NCBI GenBank assembly: GCA_017468055.1
Contig: JAFUJU010000074.1
Coordinates: 1 to 51,314 of the forward strand
DNA: 51,314 nucleotides
Direction of reading: 5' to 3'
Source of the DNA: Elusimicrobiaceae bacterium
Lineage (GTDB): Bacteria > Elusimicrobiota > Elusimicrobia > Elusimicrobiales > Elusimicrobiaceae
The position numbers and the translations under genes are program-made. Positions 29,229 to 38,060 of this stretch are shown here, in pieces. The number at the start of each line of letters is the position of its first letter. Position 1 is the first letter of the stretch. The notes under the pieces were generated by a model. It was not told the DNA's origin. It saw only the letters and a program-made list of their open reading frames with translations, and did no database searches.

Positions 29229-31530
29229 TGAATTCTCCTTTCAAAAAATCGCTACTTTTTTCAAAATCTGTACGCAAACCCCGACGGCGGGCCGTGTCTA
29301 TCTGTTCTTTGGTTTTCTTGGCGCGCAACATTTCCAACCGAGGCTTTAACATAGAGGAGGATACTTTGAAGGCCAAGGCCGGATTGCCGGATTCGTCCGT
29401 CAGATTTTCCGCCAAAATACCGCCCTTTTTGGAAGACGGGGTGAACATAGTCCAAATAACCAGTTCAAACGTTTCCCGCACCCAATCTACCCAACCGGAT
29501 ACAGCTGCCGATATCACAGGCCCCTGTGTAAAAGCATTATTAATAATCATTGTACCGTTTTTAAAGTCCACAGAGCCAGCCATTTCATTAAAAGCCACAT
29601 CTTTTAGCACTTCTCCCACCTTAAAACTTCCGCTTCTTTCCATACGGTGCATCATAATAAACGGAGTAAATGTAATATTCAAAGCCTGTTGTTCTTCGGC
29701 CAGTTTCTCCATTTGGTGTATGATGCCCTCTTCCAGCTTGACATCTAAAGTACCGTTTAATTCTTTGGCTCCTGCCACCATACCCGTAAAGGCAAATTCG
29801 GCATTAAAACGGTTGCCGGACAGAACAGTGCTAGAAAAGCTGTCTGCATACAAAGTGCCGGAAAAATTAGGCATAAATTTAGGCAGACGATCCCTAAAAT
29901 TACGCATCCAAGCCAGCTCTCCCGTCTGTACGGGCAGAGGTTTTCTTTTCTTCTTCGGAATTTCTAAAATAACATCAACAAAATCCATTACCGTACCGAT
30001 AAATTTCATCGGGTCAAAACGTTTCATATAAATGGAAGTATCTATTTTACGTTTTGGGCTTTTGATATTGTCAATAGAAAGGCGCATTTTGATAGGTACG
30101 CCATTCAATTCTGCCGAAGAAATATAGGCATACACATCTGTTTTGCGGTAAGAGCCGGTTAATTTTACCTTTTCAAATAAACTGTCCGCCACTTTTACGT
30201 TTCCGGTGGATGTTTCTGCGTACAAATCGGCAAAGTTTTTCTTAGCAATAAACTGTCCGCTTATATCCTTCGTTTCAAACCCCCAAAAATTACCCGCTGC
30301 TTCTTTAGCCCCTATCTCCACTAATGGCAAATCCCATTTTCCTTTTTCCCGCTTTAATAAGGCACTTACAGACCCTTTCCCTTTTAATTGAAAACGAGCC
30401 AAAGCCGGCCATCTTTTGCTTAACACTGCCAAATCTGTCCAGCCGGTCTTTACACTTATTTCTGCCAGAATAGGATCGGCGGCGAAGTCCACCTTGCCGG
30501 AAGCCGACAATTGCATATTGTCTGTTTTATTGCTTAGTTCATTTACGGTTAAAAAAGTGTATCCCTCTGTCAGCACGCCTTTGGCTATAATATTGGTGGC
30601 CGGCACACTAAATTGGGGAAGATCTTTGTAAAATACCGACAAATCCTGATTGTCAAACGCAGGGGCAGAAAGACGTATATTAAAAAACGGCGTTTTTAAA
30701 TTATCCAAATCCAACGTTAGATTAACCGGTTTTTGAAATAAGGCCACCTGCGTCTTAAAATTACGCAAAGCAAACTTACTCCAATCAAAATTAGCGAAAT
30801 TCACCTGCCCGCTGCCGCGTATTTCTAAATCAGAGATATTCTCTCCCCAACGGTTTCTTAACACCGTTTCCATTCTAAAACGCGACAATTCATCAAATTT
30901 TAGCTTAGGAAAATGTACGTTTAACCCATACACTGCATGACTCACGCCGCGGCCCAAATCTTTATAACTCAACACCCCGTCTTTAATGCGCCAATCTTCA
31001 ATGCTTATGTCTATTTTTTCTCCGGTTGTTTGGCTGACAAAATTCTTCTGAGCTTGTGAAGTACGCACCGGCGGAACATTATAGTTTCCGTCCGTTGCGC
31101 GTACTACGCTAATGCGAGGACGGTTTAACGTTACTTCATCAACAATGAGTTTGTGTTCCAGTAGCGGAAGAATTTTGTAACGGATCGTAACCGATTCGGC
31201 CGCTATAAACGGCTCTGCCGGTTGCACCTCCGTATCCAGCACGGCAAACCCGTTTAATTGCACCGTATTTAAAAATTTTAAATCCAATGAGGTAATGACA
31301 ACCGGACGGTCAAATAGTTTTTGTAATTGGGAAACCAATGATTCACTGATTTGCTGTGCATTGAACATTTTTTGAGCGGCAATCCACAACCCGATAAAAA
31401 GCAGCAGCAACAGCATCACGGTAAACAATACCGTGCGGAAAAACAAAGAAACCGTCCCCGTGGCAAAACGAAACACCTTAGAACGCTTTCTGCGGCTTTC
31501 CCTTTTCTGTTTTTTCTCTTTTTTACTCAT
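29215..31530 (-). CDS. AsmA family outer-membrane biogenesis protein
   Basis: A 771-residue protein with a basic cytoplasmic head (KKEKKQKRESRRKRSK), one N-terminal helix (about 27-52) and a long beta-rich periplasmic part. The first 200 residues (SLVSQLQKLFDRPVVITSLDLKFLNTVQLNGFAV ... LNRPRISVVRATDGNYNV) are the AsmA N-terminal domain, and the last 250 have the AsmA_2-type pattern with FNEMAGSVDFKNGTMIINN. Such proteins are thought to form bridge-like lipid conduits between the two membranes. It lies 7 nt after the HExxH membrane protein gene and overlaps pyrE; the functional link to these neighbours is not obvious. Confidence 0.8.
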   Translation of the reverse strand: MSKKEKKQKRESRRKRSKVFRFATGTVSLFFRTVLFTVMLLLLLFIGLWIAAQKMFNAQQISESLVSQLQKLFDRPVVITSLDLKFLNTVQLNGFAVLDTEVQPAEPFIAAESVTIRYKILPLLEHKLIVDEVTLNRPRISVVRATDGNYNVPPVRTSQAQKNFVSQTTGEKIDISIEDWRIKDGVLSYKDLGRGVSHAVYGLNVHFPKLKFDELSRFRMETVLRNRWGENISDLEIRGSGQVNFANFDWSKFALRNFKTQVALFQKPVNLTLDLDNLKTPFFNIRLSAPAFDNQDLSVFYKDLPQFSVPATNIIAKGVLTEGYTFLTVNELSNKTDNMQLSASGKVDFAADPILAEISVKTGWTDLAVLSKRWPALARFQLKGKGSVSALLKREKGKWDLPLVEIGAKEAAGNFWGFETKDISGQFIAKKNFADLYAETSTGNVKVADSLFEKVKLTGSYRKTDVYAYISSAELNGVPIKMRLSIDNIKSPKRKIDTSIYMKRFDPMKFIGTVMDFVDVILEIPKKKRKPLPVQTGELAWMRNFRDRLPKFMPNFSGTLYADSFSSTVLSGNRFNAEFAFTGMVAGAKELNGTLDVKLEEGIIHQMEKLAEEQQALNITFTPFIMMHRMERSGSFKVGEVLKDVAFNEMAGSVDFKNGTMIINNAFTQGPVISAAVSGWVDWVRETFELVIWTMFTPSSKKGGILAENLTDESGNPALAFKVSSSMLKPRLEMLRAKKTKEQIDTARRRGLRTDFEKSSDFLKGEFNAKK

Positions 31531-31537
31531 AAATGTT

Positions 31538-32227
31538 CTAACCTTGCGCTGATATCAGGCGGTCTATTATATAGTTTATCACAATTTTCCATGTATTATA
31601 GGTACTATTAAAAACACCGCGAGCCATTTCCAGCAGTTCCACTCTTTGCGGAAACAAACATTTTAATACCAAAGAAAGCACCAACATATTTCCCAACACA
31701 ATCATTACTACCGAGAAAAGATTTCCGCCCGCCATTTTCAAATCCGGCTGTTGTGTTTCCCACAAGGTTTTACAAGTTTGCACTCCGTGAAAAGCCATAA
31801 AAAAACCAACCGAAAAAATAAAAACAGAACGGTAATTTTCTACCGGCCAAAAGAGTCCTATGCCCACATAAATAATCCCCGTTAATAATGCATAAAACGG
31901 AATAAAATAAGGGGCCAAGATAACTGCTGCATTACAGCGGTCCATCTTCACATGTCCGCTATCTTTTTTCACGGATATATCATGTACCCGAAAACCAAAA
32001 AGCATCGCCGCAACGGCATGAGTGGTTTCATGCCCGAAAACGTACATTCTGTCAAACTGATACACACTAAAATGAATCACCGCATACAAAGCAGCTCCTG
32101 CCAAAAAACCGATCGCATTTTGTAAATCAGCAAACACATTCCAACAAGTACCGCAAACTTCCGCTACCGTAAAAAACACAAGCGGAAGTAAAAGGAAGGC
32201 AAGGAATAATTTAAGAAAATTTTTCAT
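31538..32227 (-). CDS. Membrane protein with HExxH motif, possible M50-like metalloprotease
   Basis: A 229-residue, very hydrophobic protein with about six predicted helices. HETTH (residues 66-70) at the start of a hydrophobic segment is an HExxH zinc-protease signature, placed much as in site-2 proteases. The second conserved M50 motif (NxxPxxxxDG) is not seen, so protease activity is unproven; M50-like non-canonical families do exist. The Met at 32227 is chosen because its ATG overlaps the lplA stop (TAATG), which implies coupling. It sits between lplA and the AsmA-like gene. Confidence 0.6.
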   Translation of the reverse strand: MKNFLKLFLAFLLLPLVFFTVAEVCGTCWNVFADLQNAIGFLAGAALYAVIHFSVYQFDRMYVFGHETTHAVAAMLFGFRVHDISVKKDSGHVKMDRCNAAVILAPYFIPFYALLTGIIYVGIGLFWPVENYRSVFIFSVGFFMAFHGVQTCKTLWETQQPDLKMAGGNLFSVVMIVLGNMLVLSLVLKCLFPQRVELLEMARGVFNSTYNTWKIVINYIIDRLISAQG

Positions 32228-32919
32228 TAAAATTTTTGGTTCCAACTGTCGGTTTTATATTGATTATTGGCCAGTTCTTTGGCAGCTTGCATCCTTTCCG
32301 AAGAAACAAGGCTGGTTTGAAAAGAAACACCCAAAACCTGTGCAATGCCCTCTGCCACCGAACGCCTAAAAACAGGCTCCGTGCGGGCACCGGCACATTG
32401 CAAAGACCCTTGATACAGCACCCTGCTACCAAAACGGCGGATTGCTCCTCCCAAAATTTTGCGTCCGCCAAGCAGTAAATCGTCCTCCACCGGACAAGCA
32501 AAACAACCGCTGGCTATCCCGTCTTTGGCAGGCAGATAGGCTGTTTGGTCCACACTCCCCTGACGGCTGCTTTGTAAAGAAGCTCTTTGCCAAAGGGCCG
32601 CTTCAATGGATCTATGCAAACGGTTGTAAATTTCTTTTGGGCGGCTCCACTCACTTTCAAATACCAAACTGAATGTTAAATCTTCTGCATGAAACACAAT
32701 CCCGCCTCCCGTCGGCCGACGGCAAACGGAGCCTGCCTCTGCAGGGCATTGCTTACAAATATCTTGGTAAAACTGGGCATAGCCAAAGGTAACGGCAGGA
32801 CCGGCGACCCAATGATAAAAACGCAAAACAGGCGACACAAGATTCTCATGCGCCAAAATTTCATCTAAGGCCATTTGTTCGTAAACGTCCAATGCCGGAG
32901 TTAATAAGTTTTCTGCCAT
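32227..32919 (-). CDS. lplA: Lipoate-protein ligase A family protein
   Basis: A 230-residue BPL/LplA/LipB-fold protein expected to attach lipoate or octanoate to lipoyl domains. Motifs are NMALDE-like YEQMALDEILAHE, FYHWVAGPAVTFGYAQ, and RRPTGGGIVFHAEDLTFSLV (the RRxxGGG binding loop). The catalytic Lys is within GGRKILGGAIRRFGSRVLYQGSLQ. The gene follows gcvPB directly, so GcvH is the likely substrate. The Met at 32919 is the family-like start, yet it sits 4 nt after the T-run of the gcvPB terminator, with no Shine-Dalgarno; a longer frame to 32988 would pass through that terminator and is less likely. Confidence 0.8.
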   Translation of the reverse strand: MAENLLTPALDVYEQMALDEILAHENLVSPVLRFYHWVAGPAVTFGYAQFYQDICKQCPAEAGSVCRRPTGGGIVFHAEDLTFSLVFESEWSRPKEIYNRLHRSIEAALWQRASLQSSRQGSVDQTAYLPAKDGIASGCFACPVEDDLLLGGRKILGGAIRRFGSRVLYQGSLQCAGARTEPVFRRSVAEGIAQVLGVSFQTSLVSSERMQAAKELANNQYKTDSWNQKF

Positions 32920-32922
32920 CAC

Positions 32923-32947
32923 AAAAAAGCGCGGTATTAAACCGCGC
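32923..32947 (-). terminator. Terminator between gcvPB and lplA
   Basis: Minus strand: GCGCGGT, loop TTAAT, ACCGCGC, then six T. It ends 4 nt before the lplA ATG. Confidence 0.85.
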
Positions 32948-32956
32948 CGTTTCAAA

Positions 32957-34405
32957 TTACCAGCGCAAGTTTGGCTCGCGTGCTGCACTCACCTCATCAA
33001 TGCGTTTCACCGGTTGCAACAAAGGAGCCTCATGCACCACTTGCGGATTAGAAACTATCTCTTGAAAAATAGTTTTCATTGCTTCTACAAATAAATCCAG
33101 CATTTCTTTATTTTCTGTTTCCGTAGGCTCTATCATCATGGCTTCCGGTACAATGAGTGGAAAATAAATCGTAGGCGCATAAAAACCATAATCCAATAAC
33201 CGCTTGGCAATATCGGCCGTGCGGATCCCGTTCATCTTTTCTTTTTGTAAAGTCAGCACACATTCATGCATACACGGAGCGTCAAAGAAAGCGGGGAAAT
33301 AATCTTTTAACAACACACGGACATAATTGGCATTGAGTACCGCCTGTTCTGCCACTTGGTGCAAGGTTTTTCCATCGTATTGACGCAAGAAACAATATGC
33401 ACGAATACAAACGGAAATATTACCGTAGAAAGCTTTCATCTTCCCCAAAGAATCCGGCATTTGTGTGTTTAATACAAAGCGTTCTCCTTGTTTTTCTACC
33501 ATTGGTTTAGGTAAAAATTGGGCCAAATGTGCCACTACTCCTACAGGGCCCGAACCGGGGCCACCGCCACCGTGCGGAGCGGCAAAACTTTTATGCAGGT
33601 TTAAGTGCATCATATCCACCCCGAAAGAGGCCGGCTTAGCTACCCCCATCAGCGCATTAAAATTGGCTCCGTCCATATACAGCAAGGCGCCCGCCGCATG
33701 CACCATTTCGGCAATTTGACAAATGTCTTTTTCAAAGAGACCCACCGTATTGGGTACGGTCAACATAACAACCGCTGTTTTATCAGACAAAACCTTTTGC
33801 AGAGCTTCTTTATCCACACAACCGTCCGGACCGGATTTGATATTTATTACCGTGTATCCTGCCATATTGGAAGTAGCAGGGTTGGTGCCGTGGGCCGTAT
33901 CGGGCACAATCACTTCCGTTCTTTGATGCTCGCCGCGCGATTTAAAATAAGATTTAGCGGTCAAAATACCTGTCAGCTCCCCATGTGCTCCAGCCGCCGG
34001 TTGCAAGGTAAAAGCAGACAAACCCGTAATTTCTTTTAGCAATTCTTGCAGGTTATACAAAAGTTCCAACGTCCCCTGTACACCGGCCAACGGAGCAAAC
34101 GGATGCGCCAAACTAAAGCCTTCCAAATTGCTCAGCACATCATAGGCCTTGGGGTTATATTTCATGGTGCAAGAACCCAACGGATAAAAATGGCTGTCTA
34201 AACAATAATTTTGGCGGGACAAATTGGTAAAATGGCGCACTGTGTCCAGCTCACTCATTTCCGGCAGATGAGGGCGGCTTTTGCGCAAGCAATCCGCCGG
34301 CAAAAGATCTTCTGCTTTAGAAAGGGCTTTTTCAAAACGCACACCGCGCCGTCCCGTTACGGATTTTTCTATGCTTAACATGTTTTTCTTTATAATCTCT
34401 TGCAT
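32957..34405 (-). CDS. gcvPB: Glycine dehydrogenase (decarboxylating) subunit 2
   Basis: C-terminal half of the P-protein of the glycine cleavage system; with GcvPA it decarboxylates glycine and passes the aminomethyl group to lipoyl-GcvH. The 482-residue product carries the pyridoxal-phosphate lysine in HLNLHKSFAAPHGGGGPG. It also has the N-terminal FTNLSRQNYCLDSHFYPLGSCTMKYNPK region of this family. The Met at 34405 is chosen for its GGAGGG site, one nucleotide after the gcvPA stop; a longer frame would begin inside gcvPA. Confidence 0.95.
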   Translation of the reverse strand: MQEIIKKNMLSIEKSVTGRRGVRFEKALSKAEDLLPADCLRKSRPHLPEMSELDTVRHFTNLSRQNYCLDSHFYPLGSCTMKYNPKAYDVLSNLEGFSLAHPFAPLAGVQGTLELLYNLQELLKEITGLSAFTLQPAAGAHGELTGILTAKSYFKSRGEHQRTEVIVPDTAHGTNPATSNMAGYTVINIKSGPDGCVDKEALQKVLSDKTAVVMLTVPNTVGLFEKDICQIAEMVHAAGALLYMDGANFNALMGVAKPASFGVDMMHLNLHKSFAAPHGGGGPGSGPVGVVAHLAQFLPKPMVEKQGERFVLNTQMPDSLGKMKAFYGNISVCIRAYCFLRQYDGKTLHQVAEQAVLNANYVRVLLKDYFPAFFDAPCMHECVLTLQKEKMNGIRTADIAKRLLDYGFYAPTIYFPLIVPEAMMIEPTETENKEMLDLFVEAMKTIFQEIVSNPQVVHEAPLLQPVKRIDEVSAAREPNLRW

Positions 34406-34406
34406 A

Positions 34407-35729
34407 TTAAATCCCTCCCAAGGCACGGGCATATTTTTGCAAATCTTCCGTCGTTTTGGTTTCCGTTACACACACCAAAAGGCAGTTTTTTAAACAGTCG
34501 CAAACCTGTCCCAAATCATAACCGGCGGCAATCCCTTGCGCTTGCAATTTTTCAATCACTTCGCTGGCGGGAACTTTGCATTCTATCACAAACTCATTAT
34601 AAAAAGGACCTGTAAATTTGATTTTATGTCCGGTTTCTTCCAACAGCTCCTTTAATGCATGGGCACGAGAGAGATTTAAAGAAGCCACTTCTCTGAGCCC
34701 TTCCGGCCCGATTAATGTTAAATAAATTACTGCATTGAGCGCACACAAAGCTTCATTGGAACAAATGTTAGAGGCGGCTCTTTCACGGCGGATATGCTGT
34801 TCGCGCGCTTGCAAAGTCAGCACAAAACTGCGTTTCCCGTCTTTATCCTTGGCAATACCTACAATACGCCCCGGCACTTGGCGCACATAGGCTTGCTTAC
34901 AAGTAAAAATCCCTAGCCCCGGTCCGCCAAAATGCATGGCATTTCCTAAACATTGCCCCTCCGCAACGGCAAAGTCTGCGTCATATTCCCCCGGTGTTTG
35001 CAATACTCCCAAAGACAACGGGTTAACTACCGCTACAAACAAAGCACCTGCCTGATGAACTACATGGCTCAATGCTTGCATCGGCTCCAACTGGCCTAAA
35101 AAGTTGGGTCCGGCTATCGCCACACAGGCCGTATCTTCCGCTAAAACCGCTTGCAAGGCCTGTTGATCCGTCAGGCCTTCTTTTAAAGGTACTTCCTGCA
35201 AAATAATTTCAGGCACATTTTTTAAGTACGTGTGCAACACTTCTTTGTAGTGCGGATGCAATCCGGCCGAGTAAATAATTTTTTTTCTGTTCTTAACACG
35301 GCAAGAAGCCAAACAGGCCTCCGCCAACGCGGTAGCCCCATCATAATGGGAGGCACTGCATACATCCATGTCAAATAAAGCACAAATACTGCTTTGAAAT
35401 TCGTAAATCGTTTGCAAAGTACCTTGGCTGGCTTCAGCCTGATAAGGCGTGTACGCCGTCAAAAACTCGCCCCGAGAGCTTAAAGCATTGACGGCAGAAG
35501 GAATAAAATGCTCTTCCCAGCCTGCCCCGACAAAATTAAGATAAGATTTGTTTTTGCCCGCCAGTTCGCGCAAATGTTTGTGCAAGGCTTCTTCCGTCAA
35601 AGCAGACGGCAAGTTAAACGACGGATATAATAAATTTTCAGGTATGGATTTAAAAAGTTCTTTTACAGAAGAAACACCTATTTTTTCAAGCATTTCTTTT
35701 TCATTTTCGGCAGTATTGGACGTAAACAT
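34407..35729 (-). CDS. gcvPA: Glycine dehydrogenase (decarboxylating) subunit 1
   Basis: N-terminal half of the two-gene P-protein (440 residues, normal). SFNLPSALTEEALHKHLRELA, SFVGAGWEEHFIPSAV-like NFVGAGWEEHF, and TAYTPYQAEASQGTLQTIYEFQS are family signatures. The ATG at 35729 is 5 nt after AGAGG, better than a GTG at 35735. A hairpin lies between it and gcvH. Confidence 0.95.
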   Translation of the reverse strand: MFTSNTAENEKEMLEKIGVSSVKELFKSIPENLLYPSFNLPSALTEEALHKHLRELAGKNKSYLNFVGAGWEEHFIPSAVNALSSRGEFLTAYTPYQAEASQGTLQTIYEFQSSICALFDMDVCSASHYDGATALAEACLASCRVKNRKKIIYSAGLHPHYKEVLHTYLKNVPEIILQEVPLKEGLTDQQALQAVLAEDTACVAIAGPNFLGQLEPMQALSHVVHQAGALFVAVVNPLSLGVLQTPGEYDADFAVAEGQCLGNAMHFGGPGLGIFTCKQAYVRQVPGRIVGIAKDKDGKRSFVLTLQAREQHIRRERAASNICSNEALCALNAVIYLTLIGPEGLREVASLNLSRAHALKELLEETGHKIKFTGPFYNEFVIECKVPASEVIEKLQAQGIAAGYDLGQVCDCLKNCLLVCVTETKTTEDLQKYARALGGI

Positions 35730-35744
35730 AAGCACCTCTTAAAA

Positions 35745-35765
35745 TCCCCCGCCATAGACGGGGGA
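35745..35765 (-). terminator. Hairpin between gcvH and gcvPA
   Basis: TCCCCCG, loop TCTATGG, CGGGGGA, followed by TTTTAA on the minus strand. The T-run is short, so partial termination or mRNA processing is more likely than a full stop. Confidence 0.5.
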
Positions 35766-35778
35766 AAAGATGACAGAC

Positions 35779-36153
35779 TTAAATAGTTTCCTGATAAGCT
35801 TTCAGATCCAGCAAGCCGTCATATTCGGCCGGAGCGGAAACTTTGATCTTAAAGAGCCAGCCTTCCGTATGCGCAGAGCGATTGACCAAGGCCGGATCAG
35901 TCCCCAAGGCTTCGTTCACTTCTACAATTTCTCCGCTCATCGGCGCGTAAATTTCAGAAGCGGATTTGACCGATTCTATCACGCAGCAATTTTGCCCTGC
36001 CGTTACCTGTTGGCCTACTTTAGGCAAATCAATAAATACAATATCTCCGATTTCTTGTTGGGCATGTTCGCTGATCCCTACGGTAGCGATATCCCCTTCC
36101 AAATAAGCCCATTCATGGGTTTTGCAATATTTGCTGTTTTCTGCTGTATGCAT
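35779..36153 (-). CDS. gcvH: Glycine cleavage system H protein
   Basis: A 124-residue lipoyl carrier that shuttles the aminomethyl intermediate between P, T and L proteins. The lipoyl lysine is Lys63 in VIESVKSASEIYAP. YCKTHEWAYLEG and VGISEHAQQEIGDIVFIDLP are typical. Spacing to gcvT is 16 nt with an AAGGAGA site. Confidence 0.96.
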   Translation of the reverse strand: MHTAENSKYCKTHEWAYLEGDIATVGISEHAQQEIGDIVFIDLPKVGQQVTAGQNCCVIESVKSASEIYAPMSGEIVEVNEALGTDPALVNRSAHTEGWLFKIKVSAPAEYDGLLDLKAYQETI

Positions 36154-36169
36154 AAGACTCTCCTTATAT

Positions 36170-37249
36170 TTATACCCGATTCTTATAAAACGGTGTTTTG
36201 ACTTTTTGGGCCGGAATTTTCCGCCCGTGCACTTCTATTTCTACCTCGGCTCCTTCCGCTAATTCAGCCGGAGCATACCCGACGGCTATTCCCTTAAAAA
36301 GCGGAGAATAGGTGCCGCTGGTTAACCTACCGATTTCTGCCCCGTCTTTTAAAATTTTACAACCGCCTCTGGGCACTCCTGCCGCGGTGAGCACGAAACC
36401 CGTCAAACGGCTCTTTAAGCCAGCTTCCTTTTGGGCTTGCAAAGCGACCCTGCCAACAAAATCTTCTTTCGTGAGTTTTACCACCCAACCGCAAGCGGCT
36501 TCATAGGGGGTTTGGTTACCGTCGGCATCTACTCCGTTAAGCAGGTACCCTGCTTCCAAACGAAGCACATCACGCGCGCCTAATCCGCACGGGGCAACAC
36601 CCGCCTGCAACAAATCATTCCACAATGTTACGATCGCTTCCGCAGGTAGCATAATTTCCACCCCATCTTCTCCGGTATATCCGGTACGGGTGACATAGCC
36701 TTTGGCGCCGTAAAGTTCTATTTCTTTAATGGTAAAGCGCGGCATTTCACTCACACCCGCAATTAACTTTTCGGCATGGGTCACCGCTTCCGGCCCTTGC
36801 AAGGCAATCATGCCCCAATGAGCACTATCATTAGTAATTTTGACATTAAACTTTTCGGCATGTTTTTTAAACCAAGCCACATCTGTATCAATGCAGGCGG
36901 CATTAACCACCACCAAAAATTTTTCGGGCGTCAAACAAAAGGAAATAGCATCATCAATAATATGTCCTTGCTCATCGGTAATGTGGGAATAGGTACCACA
37001 GGGAGGGGTGTTTTTAATATTATTGGTGTTCATGTATTGCAGAAAATGCCAAGCATCGGGACCTTCTACAAATACTTGCCCCATGTGAGAAACATCAAAC
37101 ATGCCGGCTTTTTCACGCACGGCTTTATGTTCGGCAATGATACTATTAAACTGCACGGGCAAATACCACCCGTGGAAATCTACCATCTTTCCGCCTGCTT
37201 TTTGGCAGGACTCACACAACGGTGTCTTTTTGAGGGTGTCTGAAGTCAC
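36170..37249 (-). CDS. gcvT: Glycine cleavage system T protein (aminomethyltransferase)
   Basis: A 359-residue folate-dependent enzyme that makes 5,10-methylene-THF and ammonia from aminomethyl-GcvH. Signatures include VSHMGQVFVEGPDA, TRTGYTGEDGVEIMLPA and GLGARDVLRLEAGYLLNGVD. The start codon is GTG (37249) with an AGGAGG site. It is the first gene of the gcvTH-PA-PB operon. The L-protein (lpd) is not in the window. The N-terminus has two Cys (PLCESCQKAGG), slightly unusual. Confidence 0.95.
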   Translation of the reverse strand: MTSDTLKKTPLCESCQKAGGKMVDFHGWYLPVQFNSIIAEHKAVREKAGMFDVSHMGQVFVEGPDAWHFLQYMNTNNIKNTPPCGTYSHITDEQGHIIDDAISFCLTPEKFLVVVNAACIDTDVAWFKKHAEKFNVKITNDSAHWGMIALQGPEAVTHAEKLIAGVSEMPRFTIKEIELYGAKGYVTRTGYTGEDGVEIMLPAEAIVTLWNDLLQAGVAPCGLGARDVLRLEAGYLLNGVDADGNQTPYEAACGWVVKLTKEDFVGRVALQAQKEAGLKSRLTGFVLTAAGVPRGGCKILKDGAEIGRLTSGTYSPLFKGIAVGYAPAELAEGAEVEIEVHGRKIPAQKVKTPFYKNRV

Positions 37250-37274
37250 AATATCCTCCTAGATATAGCATTAT

Positions 37275-37303
37275 TGTATAAAATATTCGCCAAAATTCCA
37301 CAA
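37275..37303 (-). promoter_or_regulatory. Promoter of the gcv operon
   Basis: Minus strand: TTGTGG (37303-37298), 17-nt spacer, TATACA (37280-37275). The leader is too short to hold a glycine riboswitch. Confidence 0.6.
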
Positions 37304-37334
37304 GATTGTTTTCCCGCCCGAAAAATGAAATTGC

Positions 37335-37340
37335 TATAAT
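37335..37340 (+). promoter_or_regulatory. -10 box positioned for a leaderless YgjP-type mRNA
   Basis: TATAAT is exactly 6 nt before the ATG at 37347, so transcription would start at the A of the start codon. No Shine-Dalgarno is present; no clear -35 is visible. Confidence 0.5.
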
Positions 37341-37346
37341 AACAGT

Positions 37347-38018
37347 ATGAGTGATACCCAAAGTATAATCAGCGACGTAAAATTGTTCATCGAACGCCTA
37401 AAAAAGGACCTGCCCGAGGTCTTTGGCACCGCGCAAGAAAATGCCGAAACCGAAGCGGGCAAAATTCTTTACCAAGGGCGCCTGTTGCCGGCGCGCATTC
37501 ATTTAACTCCGGACCAAGAAGAAGGGGTGGATTATGTTACGGACGCTTTTGATATTTACATTCAATCTCCGCAAGCTGACGTGAACGCCATGGCCGAAAA
37601 TTGGCTGAAAGAAAAAGCCAAAGAAGTATTAGTCTGCAAAACAGCCGAATGGGCTCAAAAAATGGGGGTCGAATATAATAATATTGTCGTCAAAGACCAA
37701 CAAACACTTTGGGCCAGTTGTTCCGCCAAAAAAAATATCAATTATACTTACCGCATTATCAAAATGCCCGAAGCCATACGAGACTATCTGATCGTGCATG
37801 AGCTTTCCCATTTGGTACACATGAATCACGGAACGGAATATTGGCAACTGGTAGCACAGTTTTGCCCCGAATATAAAACCAGCCGCAAATGGCTCAATGA
37901 CAATAAAGGAGCTATCTTTGCGGATTTAAATTTGAAGTATATTGCGCAAGAAGAAAACGGGCAAGAAACCGAAAGAGAAGAAAAAGAAGAATCCGTTCCC
38001 CAAAATCAAGACCAATAA
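37347..38018 (+). CDS. YgjP/DUF45-type zinc metallopeptidase
   Basis: A 223-residue cytoplasmic protein of the YgjP-like metallopeptidase family. The zinc signature is HELSHLVHMNHGTEYW, with HExxH and a downstream His about five residues on, preceded by TLWASCSAKKNINYTYRI, the other hallmark of this family. The N-terminal 90 residues are a beta-rich region; the C-terminus is a Glu-rich tail (ETEREEKEESVPQNQ). Physiological substrates are unknown. Single-gene unit, divergent from gcv and ended by a strong terminator. Confidence 0.85.
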   Translation: MSDTQSIISDVKLFIERLKKDLPEVFGTAQENAETEAGKILYQGRLLPARIHLTPDQEEGVDYVTDAFDIYIQSPQADVNAMAENWLKEKAKEVLVCKTAEWAQKMGVEYNNIVVKDQQTLWASCSAKKNINYTYRIIKMPEAIRDYLIVHELSHLVHMNHGTEYWQLVAQFCPEYKTSRKWLNDNKGAIFADLNLKYIAQEENGQETEREEKEESVPQNQDQ

Positions 38019-38021
38019 TTT

Positions 38022-38048
38022 AAAACCCCCGCTATAAACGGGGGTTTT
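38022..38048. terminator. Bidirectional terminator between the YgjP-type gene and pilin 3
   Basis: AAAACCCCCG, loop CTATAAA, CGGGGGTTTT between convergent stops at 38018 and 38061. Confidence 0.9.
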
Positions 38049-38060
38049 GTAATTTTCATT

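Noticed and set aside
32920..32988. Longer lplA start
   Set aside because: It would encode the terminator stem and overlap the gcvPB end; the Met at 32919 matches the family.
37250..37346. Glycine riboswitch before gcvT
   Set aside because: The gap is only 97 bp, shared with a divergent promoter, and shows no tandem aptamer-like structure.
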